A DNA stretch of 64,000 nucleotides. It comes from Chitinophaga vietnamensis. Its GTDB lineage: Bacteria; Bacteroidota; Bacteroidia; Chitinophagales; Chitinophagaceae. Below, piece by piece: positions 16,056 to 24,385 of this stretch (its first letter is position 1; the number at the start of each line of letters is the position of its first letter). The stretch is from positions 1-64,000 of the forward strand of contig NZ_CABHMS010000008.1 of assembly GCF_902167635.1 (NCBI RefSeq), read 5' to 3'. A program made the translations under genes and the position numbers. A model generated the notes under the pieces. The model was not told the origin of the DNA. It saw only the letters and a program-made list of their open reading frames with translations, and ran no database searches.

Positions 16056-17036
16056 ATGATCTTGGTAACCGGCGGAACTGGTCTTTTAGGCAGCAACTTA
16101 ATTCGTTCTTTGGTAGAAGCAGGCAAACAGGTGCGTGCTTTGTACCGTAAATCGCCCGCTGCCGGTTTACAGGATATCCAACACAAGATCGACTGGTTTC
16201 AGGCAGATATACTGGATGTATGCGCCCTGGAAGAAGCTATGGCGGGCATTGAGCAGGTATACCACTGCGCTGGCGTAGTATCGTTTACGCCAGGTAATAA
16301 CCAGCTGTATAAAGTGAATGTGGAAGGCACAGCTAACGTAGTGAACCTCGCCATCGACGCCGGCGTGAAGCGGCTCGTGCATGTAAGCTCTGTAGCGGCC
16401 ATTGGCAGGGCCAAAGAAGGCAAGATGATTGATGAGGAATGTGAGTGGGAAGAAAGCAAACATAATTCACAGTACAGCATCAGCAAATACCTGGGTGAGA
16501 TGGAAGTATGGCGCGGCATGGCCGAAGGGCTTGAAGCCGTGATCGTCAATCCTTCCATCATCCTTGGCAGCGGCTTCTGGAATGATGGTTCCAGCGCCGT
16601 ATTTAAAAATGCCTGGAAAGAATTTCCCTACTATACCGAAGGCGTGAACGGCTTCGTGGATGTGCAGGATGTAGTGAAAGCGATGATGCTGTTGATGGAC
16701 AGTACTATAAACGAAGAGCGTTTCATTCTCTCGGGCGATAACTGGAGCTACCGGCAGCTCTTCACCGAAATGGCTACGGCCATGGGCAAGCGGCCTCCCC
16801 ACAAGCTGGCCACTCCTTTCATGACGGGCATCGTATGGCGTATGGAACGCCTCAAATCCATGTTTACAGGCAAGCCTTCCCTGATCACAAAAGAAACGGC
16901 GCATACGGCCCAGCTGAAGGTATATTACCGCAATAACAAGATACTGGATGCCCTTCCTTCCTTCTCTTATACCCCTTTACAAAACACCGTACGCAGGTAT
17001 AGCGAGGCTTTTGTAAAGGATCACTCAACGAAGTAA
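16056..17036 (+). CDS. NAD-dependent epimerase/dehydratase family protein (extended SDR)
   Basis: 326 aa. The N-terminal nucleotide-binding motif is T-G-G-T-G-L-L-G-S-N-L-I (about 5-16), followed by H-V-S-S-V-A-A-I-G near 108-116 and the catalytic Y-S-I-S-K (about 140-144). The layout matches dihydroflavonol-4-reductase-like extended SDRs that act on sugar nucleotides, sterols or polyketide-like substrates; the substrate cannot be told from the sequence. Monocistronic. Its last 12 nt overlap the 3' end of the convergent gene at 17025-17702. Confidence 0.85.
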   Translation: MILVTGGTGLLGSNLIRSLVEAGKQVRALYRKSPAAGLQDIQHKIDWFQADILDVCALEEAMAGIEQVYHCAGVVSFTPGNNQLYKVNVEGTANVVNLAIDAGVKRLVHVSSVAAIGRAKEGKMIDEECEWEESKHNSQYSISKYLGEMEVWRGMAEGLEAVIVNPSIILGSGFWNDGSSAVFKNAWKEFPYYTEGVNGFVDVQDVVKAMMLLMDSTINEERFILSGDNWSYRQLFTEMATAMGKRPPHKLATPFMTGIVWRMERLKSMFTGKPSLITKETAHTAQLKVYYRNNKILDALPSFSYTPLQNTVRRYSEAFVKDHSTK

Positions 17037-17702
17037 CAAGGCTGCGATAGCAGCGGCAATAACGGTTTGCACAGGCTCCTCGATGTCTTTGCTGAACCAG
17101 ATGCGCGGCGTTTTGCCGGGGATCACTGCTGCGATGGTTTGCTTGCGGTAGTGAAACTCATAGCATACATTTTCATAAGAATTGACCACGCCGAAGTAGT
17201 TATGTGCGGTGATACGGTACTCCTGGTCGCCGGAGCGGAGCAGGCCTGCGGGCTTGTTATCGTTCAATTCGAGGTATGATGATGTTTTGAGGATCATTTC
17301 CCAGCGATTTAAAGGCTCATTTTTCACACCATTGAAGAGGGCATAGAAAAGTACGGCATTGCCCTGTAAACGATCTAAATAGGCGGGTAAATCGCGGTTT
17401 GAGAAGGATATCCTGTTGGTGTTCATGGTTTGCACCAGCAGCTTCTCTCCTTTGCCGCTCAGGTGAAAGCTGAAAGGTTTGGAAGGGGTGGCGGCAAAGC
17501 CCACATTCATCTCTTCGTTGATGCCGTTTTTTCTTGAGGAAGTGGTATAAGCGCAGAAAGAGATGGTTTTTGCAGTGAACCAGCCATCATCAATCCGCGT
17601 GCGGCATATGTTGGCAGTATCATAAAGCTCGTCCTTCACCCTTGATTGCGCCTGGGTAAAGATGGCATAGCAACAAAGCAGCAGCAATAAGACGGAACGC
17701 AT
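17025..17702 (-). CDS. Secreted protein of unknown function
   Basis: 225 aa. A signal peptide of about 18 residues ends at Thr-Gln-Ala-Gln, so the mature protein is exported. The rest looks beta-rich and globular, with scattered aromatic residues and three Cys (near 33, 49 and 182). No domain was recognised. The C-terminus is a hydrophobic Ala/Leu tail (about 211-225) ending in Arg, which could be a membrane anchor. Octamer hairpin element B lies directly upstream of the start, between this gene and lpxD. Confidence 0.6.
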   Translation of the reverse strand: MRSVLLLLLCCYAIFTQAQSRVKDELYDTANICRTRIDDGWFTAKTISFCAYTTSSRKNGINEEMNVGFAATPSKPFSFHLSGKGEKLLVQTMNTNRISFSNRDLPAYLDRLQGNAVLFYALFNGVKNEPLNRWEMILKTSSYLELNDNKPAGLLRSGDQEYRITAHNYFGVVNSYENVCYEFHYRKQTIAAVIPGKTPRIWFSKDIEEPVQTVIAAAIAALLLR

Positions 17703-17710
17703 GATCGTGA

Positions 17711-17790
17711 GAATTTATGGATTTGATGATTTACGGATTTAGGGATTTAGATAAATCCGTAAATCATCAAATCCGTAAATCATTAAATAT
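17711..17790. repeat. Octamer hairpin element B
   Basis: Ten consecutive 8-nt units: GAATTTAT, GGATTTGA, TGATTTAC, GGATTTAG, GGATTTAG, then ATAAATCC, GTAAATCA, TCAAATCC, GTAAATCA, TTAAATAT. Positions 17719-17741 and 17752-17774 are perfect inverted repeats; with flanks the stem is 29 bp with one G-T pair. It starts right at the lpxD stop codon. Confidence 0.8.
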
Positions 17791-18727
17791 TTTTCAGTTT
17801 TTCCCACATCTCGGGGATACGTTTGATCCAGGCCAGTTCTTTTTTCTTTTCGCGGGCCTCTTCAGCGGGATAGCCGAAATATACCTTGCCGCCATCGAGA
17901 GAGCTTGGAACACCGCTCTGTGCCAGTACTACAGCATTGCGGCCGATGGTGAGGTCTTTCGATACGCCTACCTGTCCCCAGAGGATCACATTGTCTTCGA
18001 TGTTGGCTTTACCACCTACGCCTACCTGTGCCGCGAAGAGGCAGTTTTTGCCAACGATGGTACCATGCCCGATGTGGATCATATTGTCGAACTTGGTGCC
18101 ACGGCCAATGATGGTATCACCGCTCACGCCTTTATCGATCGTGCAGCCGGCGCCTATCTCCACATCATCTTCGATGATCACGCGGCCGCAGCTTTCGAGC
18201 TTGTCGTACATCACTTCGCGTTCTGCCCTTTTCTTGAAATAGAAAGCATCTGCGCCGATCACGGTGCCTGCATGGATGATCACGTTGTCGCCGATCACGC
18301 TATGATCGTAGATGGTAACGTTAGGATGGATCAGGCAGTTGCGGCCTATGCGCACATGATTGCCAATGAATACGTTAGGTTGTATCACAGTGCCTTCTCC
18401 TATCACTGCGGTATCGCTCACGGCTTTGGTAGCCGGCTCAAAAGGGCGGAAATGTTTTACCAGTTTTACATAAGCACTGAAAGGATCATTCAGTACCAGT
18501 AATGCCTTACCATCCGGACAATCCACCTTCTTGTTGATGATGATGATGCTTGCTGCGGAGTGAAGACTGGCATTGTAGTATTTTTCAAAATCTACAAAAG
18601 AGATATCTCCCGGTGTAACCTTGTGTATTTCATTGATGCCGGTAGCCATCAGCTGGCTGTTGCCAACCAGCTCTGCGCCTATGAGCGCCGCGATTTCTGT
18701 TACGGCAACTGGAGCTTCGAACTTCAT
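17783..18727 (-). CDS. lpxD: UDP-3-O-(3-hydroxyacyl)glucosamine N-acyltransferase, LpxD-like
   Basis: 314 aa from the ATG at 18727. LpxD adds the N-linked hydroxyacyl chain in lipid A synthesis, using acyl-ACP. The N-terminal uridine-binding domain (about 1-105) is followed by a left-handed beta-helix of hexapeptide repeats (I-G-E-G-T-V-I-Q-P-N-V and so on, about 108-285) and a C-terminal helix. The catalytic His is in N-M-I-H-I-G-H. It is shorter than the 340-350 aa of classical LpxD, so it could be the second LpxD-like copy often seen in Bacteroidota. A -7 box at 18762-18769 rules out the longer reading from 18847. Element B begins at its stop. Confidence 0.82.
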   Translation of the reverse strand: MKFEAPVAVTEIAALIGAELVGNSQLMATGINEIHKVTPGDISFVDFEKYYNASLHSAASIIIINKKVDCPDGKALLVLNDPFSAYVKLVKHFRPFEPATKAVSDTAVIGEGTVIQPNVFIGNHVRIGRNCLIHPNVTIYDHSVIGDNVIIHAGTVIGADAFYFKKRAEREVMYDKLESCGRVIIEDDVEIGAGCTIDKGVSGDTIIGRGTKFDNMIHIGHGTIVGKNCLFAAQVGVGGKANIEDNVILWGQVGVSKDLTIGRNAVVLAQSGVPSSLDGGKVYFGYPAEEAREKKKELAWIKRIPEMWEKLKNI

Positions 18728-18761
18728 ATGATCTGAATTATGAAATGAGATTAAAGTGCGA

Positions 18762-18790
18762 CAAAGGTAGTAAATCAACGAGTGTAACAA
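18762..18790 (-). promoter_or_regulatory. lpxD promoter
   Basis: On the minus strand TTG (18790-18788), 18-nt spacer, TACCTTTG (18769-18762); the ATG follows after a leader of about 30 nt. Confidence 0.55.
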
Positions 18791-18920
18791 CGAAAATATG
18801 GCGTTAGATGGATGATGTTTTGCAAGGAGCAGACTGTTGTTATCCACAATTATTTTAGTGATGTGAATAAAATTTTTTGTAAAATTTTTCTTTTGTCATG
18901 AAATTCTTTTTAATATTGTG

Positions 18921-19001
18921 TAGGGAATTTTGTTTCCCTGTACTTACTAACCCATTCACATAATAAGAAAGTCTGATTGTTGTCACGATCAGACTTTTTT
19001 T
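18921..19001 (+). ncRNA. Candidate small RNA with two hairpins
   Basis: An intergenic stretch with no ORF contains a 6-bp hairpin AGGGAA / TTCCCT (18922-18927 with 18934-18939), a single-stranded linker of about 29 nt, and a 12-bp terminator hairpin followed by seven T. A promoter-like pair, TTTG at 18892-18895 and TATTGTG at 18914-18920 (18-nt spacer), sits just upstream. The predicted transcript is about 80 nt. It lies between lpxD (divergent) and hemN (convergent), so neither gene needs this terminator. No known RNA family was recognised. Confidence 0.6.
18969..19001 (+). terminator. Intrinsic terminator of the candidate small RNA
   Basis: Stem 18969-18980 with 18985-18996 (AAGTCTGATTGT / ACGATCAGACTT, one G-T pair), tetraloop, then T-run 18995-19001. 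Confidence 0.85.
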
Positions 19002-19222
19002 ATTGCCCTTGAAACCCGCGTCAATACAGCATTACAGCCAATGGCATTTTTTTCTCTCTATCTATCATCACAACAACATGTATCATTTTTTACAGCTCAA
19101 GGGGTAAGATATGAAAATGGGGGCGGGTCGGTTTTTTCGATTTTTCAGCTTTCAAACGGTGCAAATCTGAAGATCAGGGCAAATTTTTTTTGTTAAAATC
19201 TGCCCTTAACAAAAAAGCAGGC
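19002..19222. other. Intergenic stretch without a recognisable gene
   Basis: Between the sRNA terminator and the hemN stop. It holds a weak 11-bp hairpin with one mismatch (19177-19187 with 19195-19205) that could protect the hemN 3' end, and AT-rich sequence. No ORF or promoter could be supported. Confidence 0.5.
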
Positions 19223-20581
19223 TTAGATAGCTTTGCTGAACAGTTGTGAGTCGGGCAATTTTCGCCATAATCGCGCATCAAATGCCATACATATATTGCG
19301 GATGAAAGGCCTGCCAGCAGGCGTCACCACTACTTTTCCGGGTAACACGGTTACCAGTCCGTCCTTTTCTAGTTCTTTCAATCGCTCCAGCCCTTCAACG
19401 ATCGCATCGCATTGTGTATCGGCTTTATGCCAGGAGGTCTCGAACCTGCACATGAGGTTGTGAATATGACGGCGTAACAACAGATCTTCCGGTGTGAGAA
19501 TGTGACCGCGCACAACAGGAAAATTTCCGCTGTTTACCTGCTCCTGCCAGGCGCTGGTATGCTTCTCATTCTGCACATAGGCGTACCAGTTATCTCCGAT
19601 GGAAGACGCGCCCAGCCCCACTAACAGCGAAGTATGCGATACCGTATAACCCATGAAATTGCGATGCAGTTTACCAGTAGCAGCAGCGGTATGCAGCTCA
19701 TCATCCGGCAGCGCAAAATGATCCATTCCTATCTCGGTGTAACCGTGGGCGGCAAAGCATGTTTTGCCCTGCTCGTAGAGCTGCCGCTTGGCATCATCAC
19801 CTGGCAGGTCTGCTTCGTTGTACTTGCGTTGTCCTACTCCCTTGATCCAGGGCACATGTGCATAACTGTAGAAAGATATCCTGTCGGGCCGCAGCTGCAT
19901 CACCTGGTTCACAGTATTGGCCATACCTGCTGTTGTTTGCAATGGCAAACCATAGATAAGGTCGAGATTGATGGAGCTGAAACCTGTTTCCCTGGCGGCT
20001 TTCACGGCGGCATCTACTTCTTCAAAAGGTTGTACCCGGTTAATGATCTCCTGCACTTTCGGATCAAAATCCTGTATGCCTAAACTGATACGCCGGAAAC
20101 CCAGCGCGTATAATGTTTCAAGATGCGCCCTGGTAGTATTGCCCGGATGACCTTCAAAACTCAGCGACGCCCCGGGGAGTAAGTCGGCATGCGCATAAAT
20201 ACCTTGCAACAAGGCGACCAGGCGCTCGGCGCTGAAAAAAGTAGGCGTACCTCCGCCGAGATGTATCTCGCGGATACGGGGCCGTTCGCCGAAGACAGCT
20301 ACATACATCTGCCACTCCTTCAGCAAGGCTGCGATGTAAGGCCCTTCTACGGTGTGGTTAACCGTAATATGCTTGTTACAGCCACAGTAAGTGCACATCT
20401 TTTCACAGAAGGGAAGATGTATGTAGATACTGATACCCTGTGTGCTATTCGACTCCCGGAACGATTGGCGCAACAGCATTTTCCAGTCGCCGGCATGAAA
20501 GTTTTGTTCATCCCAGTAAGGAACGGTAGGGTAGCTGGTATACCGCGGTGCGGCTACATTGTATTTGCTGATAAGGCTCAT
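19223..20581 (-). CDS. hemN: Oxygen-independent coproporphyrinogen III oxidase
   Basis: 452 aa radical-SAM enzyme of haem synthesis that decarboxylates coproporphyrinogen III to protoporphyrinogen IX without oxygen. The [4Fe-4S] motif is C-E-K-M-C-T-Y-C (CxxxCxxC, about 59-66), followed by C-N-K-H-I-T. The glycine-rich H-L-G-G-G-T-P-T-F (about 107-115) and the G-I-Q-D-F-D-P-K-V-Q segment (about 174-183) are typical of true HemN rather than HemW. Length is right for HemN. It is the last gene of the cco block on this strand, 3 nt after the SafE-type gene. Placement with a cbb3 oxidase fits microaerobic haem supply. Confidence 0.93.
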   Translation of the reverse strand: MSLISKYNVAAPRYTSYPTVPYWDEQNFHAGDWKMLLRQSFRESNSTQGISIYIHLPFCEKMCTYCGCNKHITVNHTVEGPYIAALLKEWQMYVAVFGERPRIREIHLGGGTPTFFSAERLVALLQGIYAHADLLPGASLSFEGHPGNTTRAHLETLYALGFRRISLGIQDFDPKVQEIINRVQPFEEVDAAVKAARETGFSSINLDLIYGLPLQTTAGMANTVNQVMQLRPDRISFYSYAHVPWIKGVGQRKYNEADLPGDDAKRQLYEQGKTCFAAHGYTEIGMDHFALPDDELHTAAATGKLHRNFMGYTVSHTSLLVGLGASSIGDNWYAYVQNEKHTSAWQEQVNSGNFPVVRGHILTPEDLLLRRHIHNLMCRFETSWHKADTQCDAIVEGLERLKELEKDGLVTVLPGKVVVTPAGRPFIRNICMAFDARLWRKLPDSQLFSKAI

Positions 20582-20584
20582 AAA

Positions 20585-21301
20585 TTAAGGTTTATGACAG
20601 TGTTCAAAAACTTTTTCCTGTTGAGGGTGCATCACGGGGCTCACGTAAGGAATGCCGAGGTTCATGCCGCGCAGGATGAGCAGGATGCCCATGATGCCGA
20701 TCATCACCGGCACCGTGCGGCGCAGGCGATTTCGTATTCCCAGGCTCAGCAACTGCCCGAAGCAGGCCACAGCGGTCATGGCAGGCAAGGTGCCGGCGCC
20801 GAATGCAGCCATGAACAGCATGCCGTGCAGGGCATCGCCGGTGGCCACGGCGCCGGCAATACCTAAGTACACCAGCCCGCAGGGTAACAAACCATTTAAG
20901 AAACCTATAGCATATAAGGCGCTGAAGCGTTGCGATTGCAACAATGCGCCCAGTGAAGACCTGATCCTGCCCGTCAGCGCACCGGGCAACTGCGGCCCGT
21001 TGAAATGCACGCCGGCTGCATATTTCAACAATAATATCAACAACAACAGCGTGCCCATAGCAATTGATAGCCATTGCTGCAAACCACCCACATACAAGCG
21101 CTGTCCCAGCCATCCGAAAAGCAGGCCTCCCAGCGCATAAGCGCTCGCACGGCCTGCATTGTACAACAGGATGCCGGTCATCTTTTTCATGCCCGCAAGA
21201 TGCCGCACCGGCAACGTAAGTGCGATAGGGCCGCACATCCCTACGCAATGAAAGCTGCCGGCAAAGCCCAAGAGAAAAGCAGAGAGCAGGAACATCGGCA
21301 T
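20585..21301 (-). CDS. SafE/DsbD_2-type membrane protein of the cco cluster
   Basis: 238 aa, six to seven predicted transmembrane helices. Conserved Cys-containing motifs F-H-C-V-G-M-C-G-P-I (about 17-26) and L-L-P-C-G-L-V-Y (about 139-146) are characteristic of the family named sulfite exporter TauE/SafE or UreH-like. Members encoded inside ccoNOQP/ccoGHIS clusters are thought to help copper delivery or assembly of the oxidase. It overlaps ccoH by 1 nt and hemN follows after 3 nt, so translation is likely coupled. Confidence 0.85.
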   Translation of the reverse strand: MPMFLLSAFLLGFAGSFHCVGMCGPIALTLPVRHLAGMKKMTGILLYNAGRASAYALGGLLFGWLGQRLYVGGLQQWLSIAMGTLLLLILLLKYAAGVHFNGPQLPGALTGRIRSSLGALLQSQRFSALYAIGFLNGLLPCGLVYLGIAGAVATGDALHGMLFMAAFGAGTLPAMTAVACFGQLLSLGIRNRLRRTVPVMIGIMGILLILRGMNLGIPYVSPVMHPQQEKVFEHCHKP

Positions 21302-21738
21302 CAGTTAATGTGAAAGGATTGCTCCTGGTAATAAGCTTTATCGTTCATCGTCCATTGCAGCTTCACTTTGTAGGCGCCCCTGATGAAACGCTCCCTGCCT
21401 ACGCGCTGGCGGCCATTGGCATCAGGTTGCAGGGGCAGCTCAAAATCTCTTCTGGAATCAGAAGGGCGATAGAAACGGATGGTGCCGGAAAGCGCGCGCC
21501 CCCGCAGCTCCTGCGGCAAGGTGATGATAATGCTGTCGCCGGGCTGTGCAATGCTTACTGGCGCCGACAAGGCATCGGCATTGTTACGCCCGTCGATCAC
21601 CTGCTGATACTTCAGCTCTTCGCTGTAGTAGTCGGGCGTTACCATATCAATGCGTGCGCGCATGCTTTTGGTGACCAGCGTGAGCATACCGGCCGCAAAA
21701 ACAATGAAAACGATGGCTATCTTATGTCCCCAGTTCAT
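21301..21738 (-). CDS. ccoH: FixH/CcoH family protein
   Basis: 145 aa from the ATG at 21738 (an in-frame TTG lies at 21747). One N-terminal transmembrane helix (about 3-23, N-W-G-H-K-I-A-I-V-F), then a periplasmic beta domain with the family motif D-Y-Y-S-E-E-L-K-Y-Q (about 36-45). CcoH/FixH binds the cbb3 oxidase and stabilises its assembly. It follows ccoG at 11 nt. Confidence 0.87.
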   Translation of the reverse strand: MNWGHKIAIVFIVFAAGMLTLVTKSMRARIDMVTPDYYSEELKYQQVIDGRNNADALSAPVSIAQPGDSIIITLPQELRGRALSGTIRFYRPSDSRRDFELPLQPDANGRQRVGRERFIRGAYKVKLQWTMNDKAYYQEQSFHIN

Positions 21739-21749
21739 AATGATCAATT

Positions 21750-23135
21750 TTATTCCGCAGGGCCTAAAAAAGTAGTAGGCAGTCCTGCGATTCTGTTATT
21801 ATGTTGATAGATTCCTACGGTAAGGGATGATTTCCGGTGTTGTATGGCGTTTTTAGGTAGAATGATGAAGAAGGTGCCTTCCCCCTGCCCTTCTGCTTTT
21901 ACATGAATGAGCGGCTTGCCTGCGATCTCGATATGGCCGGGCGTATTTTCCAGGCGTAAGGTTAGAGGTATGTCGGCAGCTGTTTTGTTGATCAGTTTGA
22001 TGCGGTACAGGTTGGACACGCTGTCATGCCCGCGTTCCTGGTACAACATACCTGTGGTGCGCATGATAGTGCCGCTCACCGGCTTGCGGCTTATCAGCAT
22101 AAAGGTGATGGCGCCGAGCAGTATGGTGAGAATGGCGGAATAGATGCGTAATCTTGGTGTGAAGCGCAGCGGCTCTTTGTTGGCAATGCCATTCTCGGAA
22201 GCATAGCGGATCAATCCTTTCGGCCGTCCTGTTTTCTCCATCATAAAATCGCATGTGTCTATACATGCAGTGCAGTTCACACATTCCAGCTGGGTGCCAT
22301 TACGTATATCTATTCCCGTAGGACATACGTGTACGCATTGCAGGCAGTCGATGCAATCGCCTTCGGCGCGTTGCGCATCTTTACGGTATTTGCCGCGTGG
22401 TTCTCCCCTTTTGTAGTCGTAAGCAACGAGCACAGAATTTTTATCGAGCAGCACGCCTTGCAGGCGCCCGTAGGGGCAAACGGCGGTGCATACCTGCTCG
22501 CGCATGAAGGCGAACACGCCATAGAACACGCCGGAAAATACCAGGATGGCGGCCAGTCCGCCGGTATGCTCATTCACTGGCCCGGTGATGATCTTTACTA
22601 GTGCTCTTCCTCCAATGATATAGGCAAGAAAGGTATTGGCTATAATGAATGATAAGGCATAGAAAGCAAGATGTTTACCTGTTTTGCGGATGATCTTGTC
22701 CGTATTCCAGGCTTGCTGTTGCAGCCGTTGTTGTTGTGCGGCATTGCCTTCTATCCAGTATTCGATGCGGCGGAACAGCATTTCCATGAAGATGGTCTGC
22801 GGGCACATCCAGCCGCAGAAGAGGCGGCCGAAGGCCATGGTGAACAGCACAACAAACAGAATGAATGTAAGCATAGCCAGCCCGAAGATGAAGAAGTCCT
22901 GCGGCCAGAAGATAGCGCCAAAGAGAATAAATTTTCCTTCTACTACATTCAGCATAAATAAGGGCCTGCCATTTATAGAGATAAACGGCAGGCTGAAAAA
23001 AACACTAAAATAGAAGACGCTGAGAAGGCTGCGGATATTGTACCAGCGGCCTTTCGGCTGTTTGGCGAATACCCACTTGCGCTTCCCTTGTTTATCAACG
23101 GTGGTCAGACTGTCTCTGAATGTGCTGTCGTCCAT
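21750..23135 (-). CDS. ccoG: Cytochrome c oxidase accessory protein CcoG (FixG), Fe-S membrane protein
   Basis: 461 aa. Several transmembrane helices are followed by Cys motifs: C-G-W-M-C-P-Q-T-I-F (about 127), C-T-A-V-C-P-Y-G-R-L (about 216), and a double 4Fe-4S ferredoxin fold C-I-D-C-L-Q-C-V-H-V-C-P and C-V-N-C-T-A-C-I-D-T-C (about 262-302). A C-terminal Ig-like domain (about 350-461) completes the typical FixG architecture. CcoG is a cupric reductase that supplies Cu(I) for the binuclear centre of cbb3 oxidase. It is 3 nt downstream of ccoP. Confidence 0.93.
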   Translation of the reverse strand: MDDSTFRDSLTTVDKQGKRKWVFAKQPKGRWYNIRSLLSVFYFSVFFSLPFISINGRPLFMLNVVEGKFILFGAIFWPQDFFIFGLAMLTFILFVVLFTMAFGRLFCGWMCPQTIFMEMLFRRIEYWIEGNAAQQQRLQQQAWNTDKIIRKTGKHLAFYALSFIIANTFLAYIIGGRALVKIITGPVNEHTGGLAAILVFSGVFYGVFAFMREQVCTAVCPYGRLQGVLLDKNSVLVAYDYKRGEPRGKYRKDAQRAEGDCIDCLQCVHVCPTGIDIRNGTQLECVNCTACIDTCDFMMEKTGRPKGLIRYASENGIANKEPLRFTPRLRIYSAILTILLGAITFMLISRKPVSGTIMRTTGMLYQERGHDSVSNLYRIKLINKTAADIPLTLRLENTPGHIEIAGKPLIHVKAEGQGEGTFFIILPKNAIQHRKSSLTVGIYQHNNRIAGLPTTFLGPAE

Positions 23136-23138
23136 AAC

Positions 23139-24182
23139 TTATTCTTTTTCTCCTTGCGGCGCTTTCGGGTTCGGCGGGTTGCTACCGTGTATGGATTTGA
23201 CGAAGCTGGCCAGCTGTGCGAGCTGTTTGGGAGAGAAATCTTCCTGCCAGGCCTTCATGCCTTTATCCTGTACGCCGTATTTGATCGTTTTAAAAATGTC
23301 GTTGATCTTACTGCCATGCAGCCAGTAATCGTCGGTGAGGTTGGGGCCTACAACGCCCTGCCCTTGCGGGCCGTGGCAGGGAGCGCAGGTAGATACGAAT
23401 ATTTTTTGTCCGGCCTCGAGGTCGGCGGCATCAGTGAGTTGCTTCACATTGTTTTCGTCGATCTTGTTAGCGGCGTTTTTCAGGTATTCCGCTTTGGCGA
23501 TGGCGGCCTTCTCTTCTGCCGCTGCCAGTTCTTCCAGCTGCGTGGGAGCGCTGTGTGATACATAACCACGCCAGAGGTATACCACGGCAAAGCATATACT
23601 GAAATAAAAGCCCCATTTCCACCACGGCGGCGTAGGGTTGTTCAACTCGCGGATACCATCGAAATTGTGGCCCATATCCTCTTCAGCTTCGGTGGCGGCA
23701 TCCAGTGTTTTGGTGTTGTTCACCTTCTCCAGCCAGGATACACGGGGCTTTCCGGGCAGGGCCGCTTTTTCCGGTTTTTGTTTCCGCTTGATGCCTACCA
23801 GGTAACGGAGCATAAATAACAAACTGATGATCACAAACAGTTCCAGAAAGATGACGGAAACGAGCAGCCAGAGGGATGTTTGAGACAGTGTGCCATGGGT
23901 GACCGACTCCTGTGCGGAAGCGCGCTTCGCCGACAAGGCAATGAAACCCAAGGTGAGTAATATTTTGTTCCCCTGCTGTTTCATCTTCTCCCTGAAAATA
24001 TCCATCGCGCCAATCACTGCATTGGCCAATACGCCAATGGCGATGAGCAATGCAATGATCACCACCAGCAAGGTGAGCGCCACAGGATCAGAGAGCTCGG
24101 AGGGTTGAGGACGCCCTTCTGCCACCACCTGGAGGCTGCATAGCAGGCCGGCGCCGAGTATATAAAGAGATTTCAGGTTCAT
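23139..24182 (-). CDS. ccoP: cbb3-type cytochrome c oxidase subunit III (CcoP), single-haem form
   Basis: 347 aa. There are hydrophobic helices at the N-terminus (about 30-50) and near 105-130, then the usual CcoP anchor (W-K-W-G-F-Y-F-S-I-C-F-A-V-V-Y, about 186-201). One cytochrome c domain follows, with C-A-P-C-H-G at about 265-270 and the axial Met in K-G-M-K-A-W. Only a single CxxCH is present, against two in proteobacterial CcoP, and the N-terminal membrane part is longer than usual. Role: electron transfer from periplasmic cytochrome c to CcoNO. Confidence 0.9.
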   Translation of the reverse strand: MNLKSLYILGAGLLCSLQVVAEGRPQPSELSDPVALTLLVVIIALLIAIGVLANAVIGAMDIFREKMKQQGNKILLTLGFIALSAKRASAQESVTHGTLSQTSLWLLVSVIFLELFVIISLLFMLRYLVGIKRKQKPEKAALPGKPRVSWLEKVNNTKTLDAATEAEEDMGHNFDGIRELNNPTPPWWKWGFYFSICFAVVYLWRGYVSHSAPTQLEELAAAEEKAAIAKAEYLKNAANKIDENNVKQLTDAADLEAGQKIFVSTCAPCHGPQGQGVVGPNLTDDYWLHGSKINDIFKTIKYGVQDKGMKAWQEDFSPKQLAQLASFVKSIHGSNPPNPKAPQGEKE

Positions 24183-24203
24183 ATCATGTTACATTTACAG
24201 AGA

Positions 24204-24374
24204 TTATTTTTCATCATTGTCCAGCGGTATACGGCTTACGTGATCTACCATTTGTTTGTCGGCGCTGAAGGCCCACCATGCTGCTGCAACAAAGAAGATG
24301 GTGAATATCAGCAGGGATGCCAGCGGGTAAATACTGACACCTGATATCGACTCGAGGTAATTGATGAATTTCAT
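24204..24374 (-). CDS. ccoQ: CcoQ-like small subunit of cbb3 oxidase
   Basis: 56 aa, found by reading the gap between ccoNO and ccoP. It begins M-K-F-I-N-Y-L-E, has one transmembrane helix (about 15-36, L-A-S-L-L-I-F-T-I-F-F-V-A) followed by W-W-A-F-S, and a charged tail ending D-N-D-E-K. Size, single helix and position between CcoNO and CcoP identify it as CcoQ/FixQ-like, a small subunit that stabilises the complex. The name rests mainly on context, since this subunit is poorly conserved. Confidence 0.8.
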   Translation of the reverse strand: MKFINYLESISGVSIYPLASLLIFTIFFVAAAWWAFSADKQMVDHVSRIPLDNDEK

Positions 24375-24385
24375 GATCCGGTATT

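Noticed and set aside
17783-18847. Longer LpxD-like reading from 18847
   Set aside because: The -7 box at 18762-18769 lies inside the extension, and the extra residues do not look like the conserved LpxD N-terminus.
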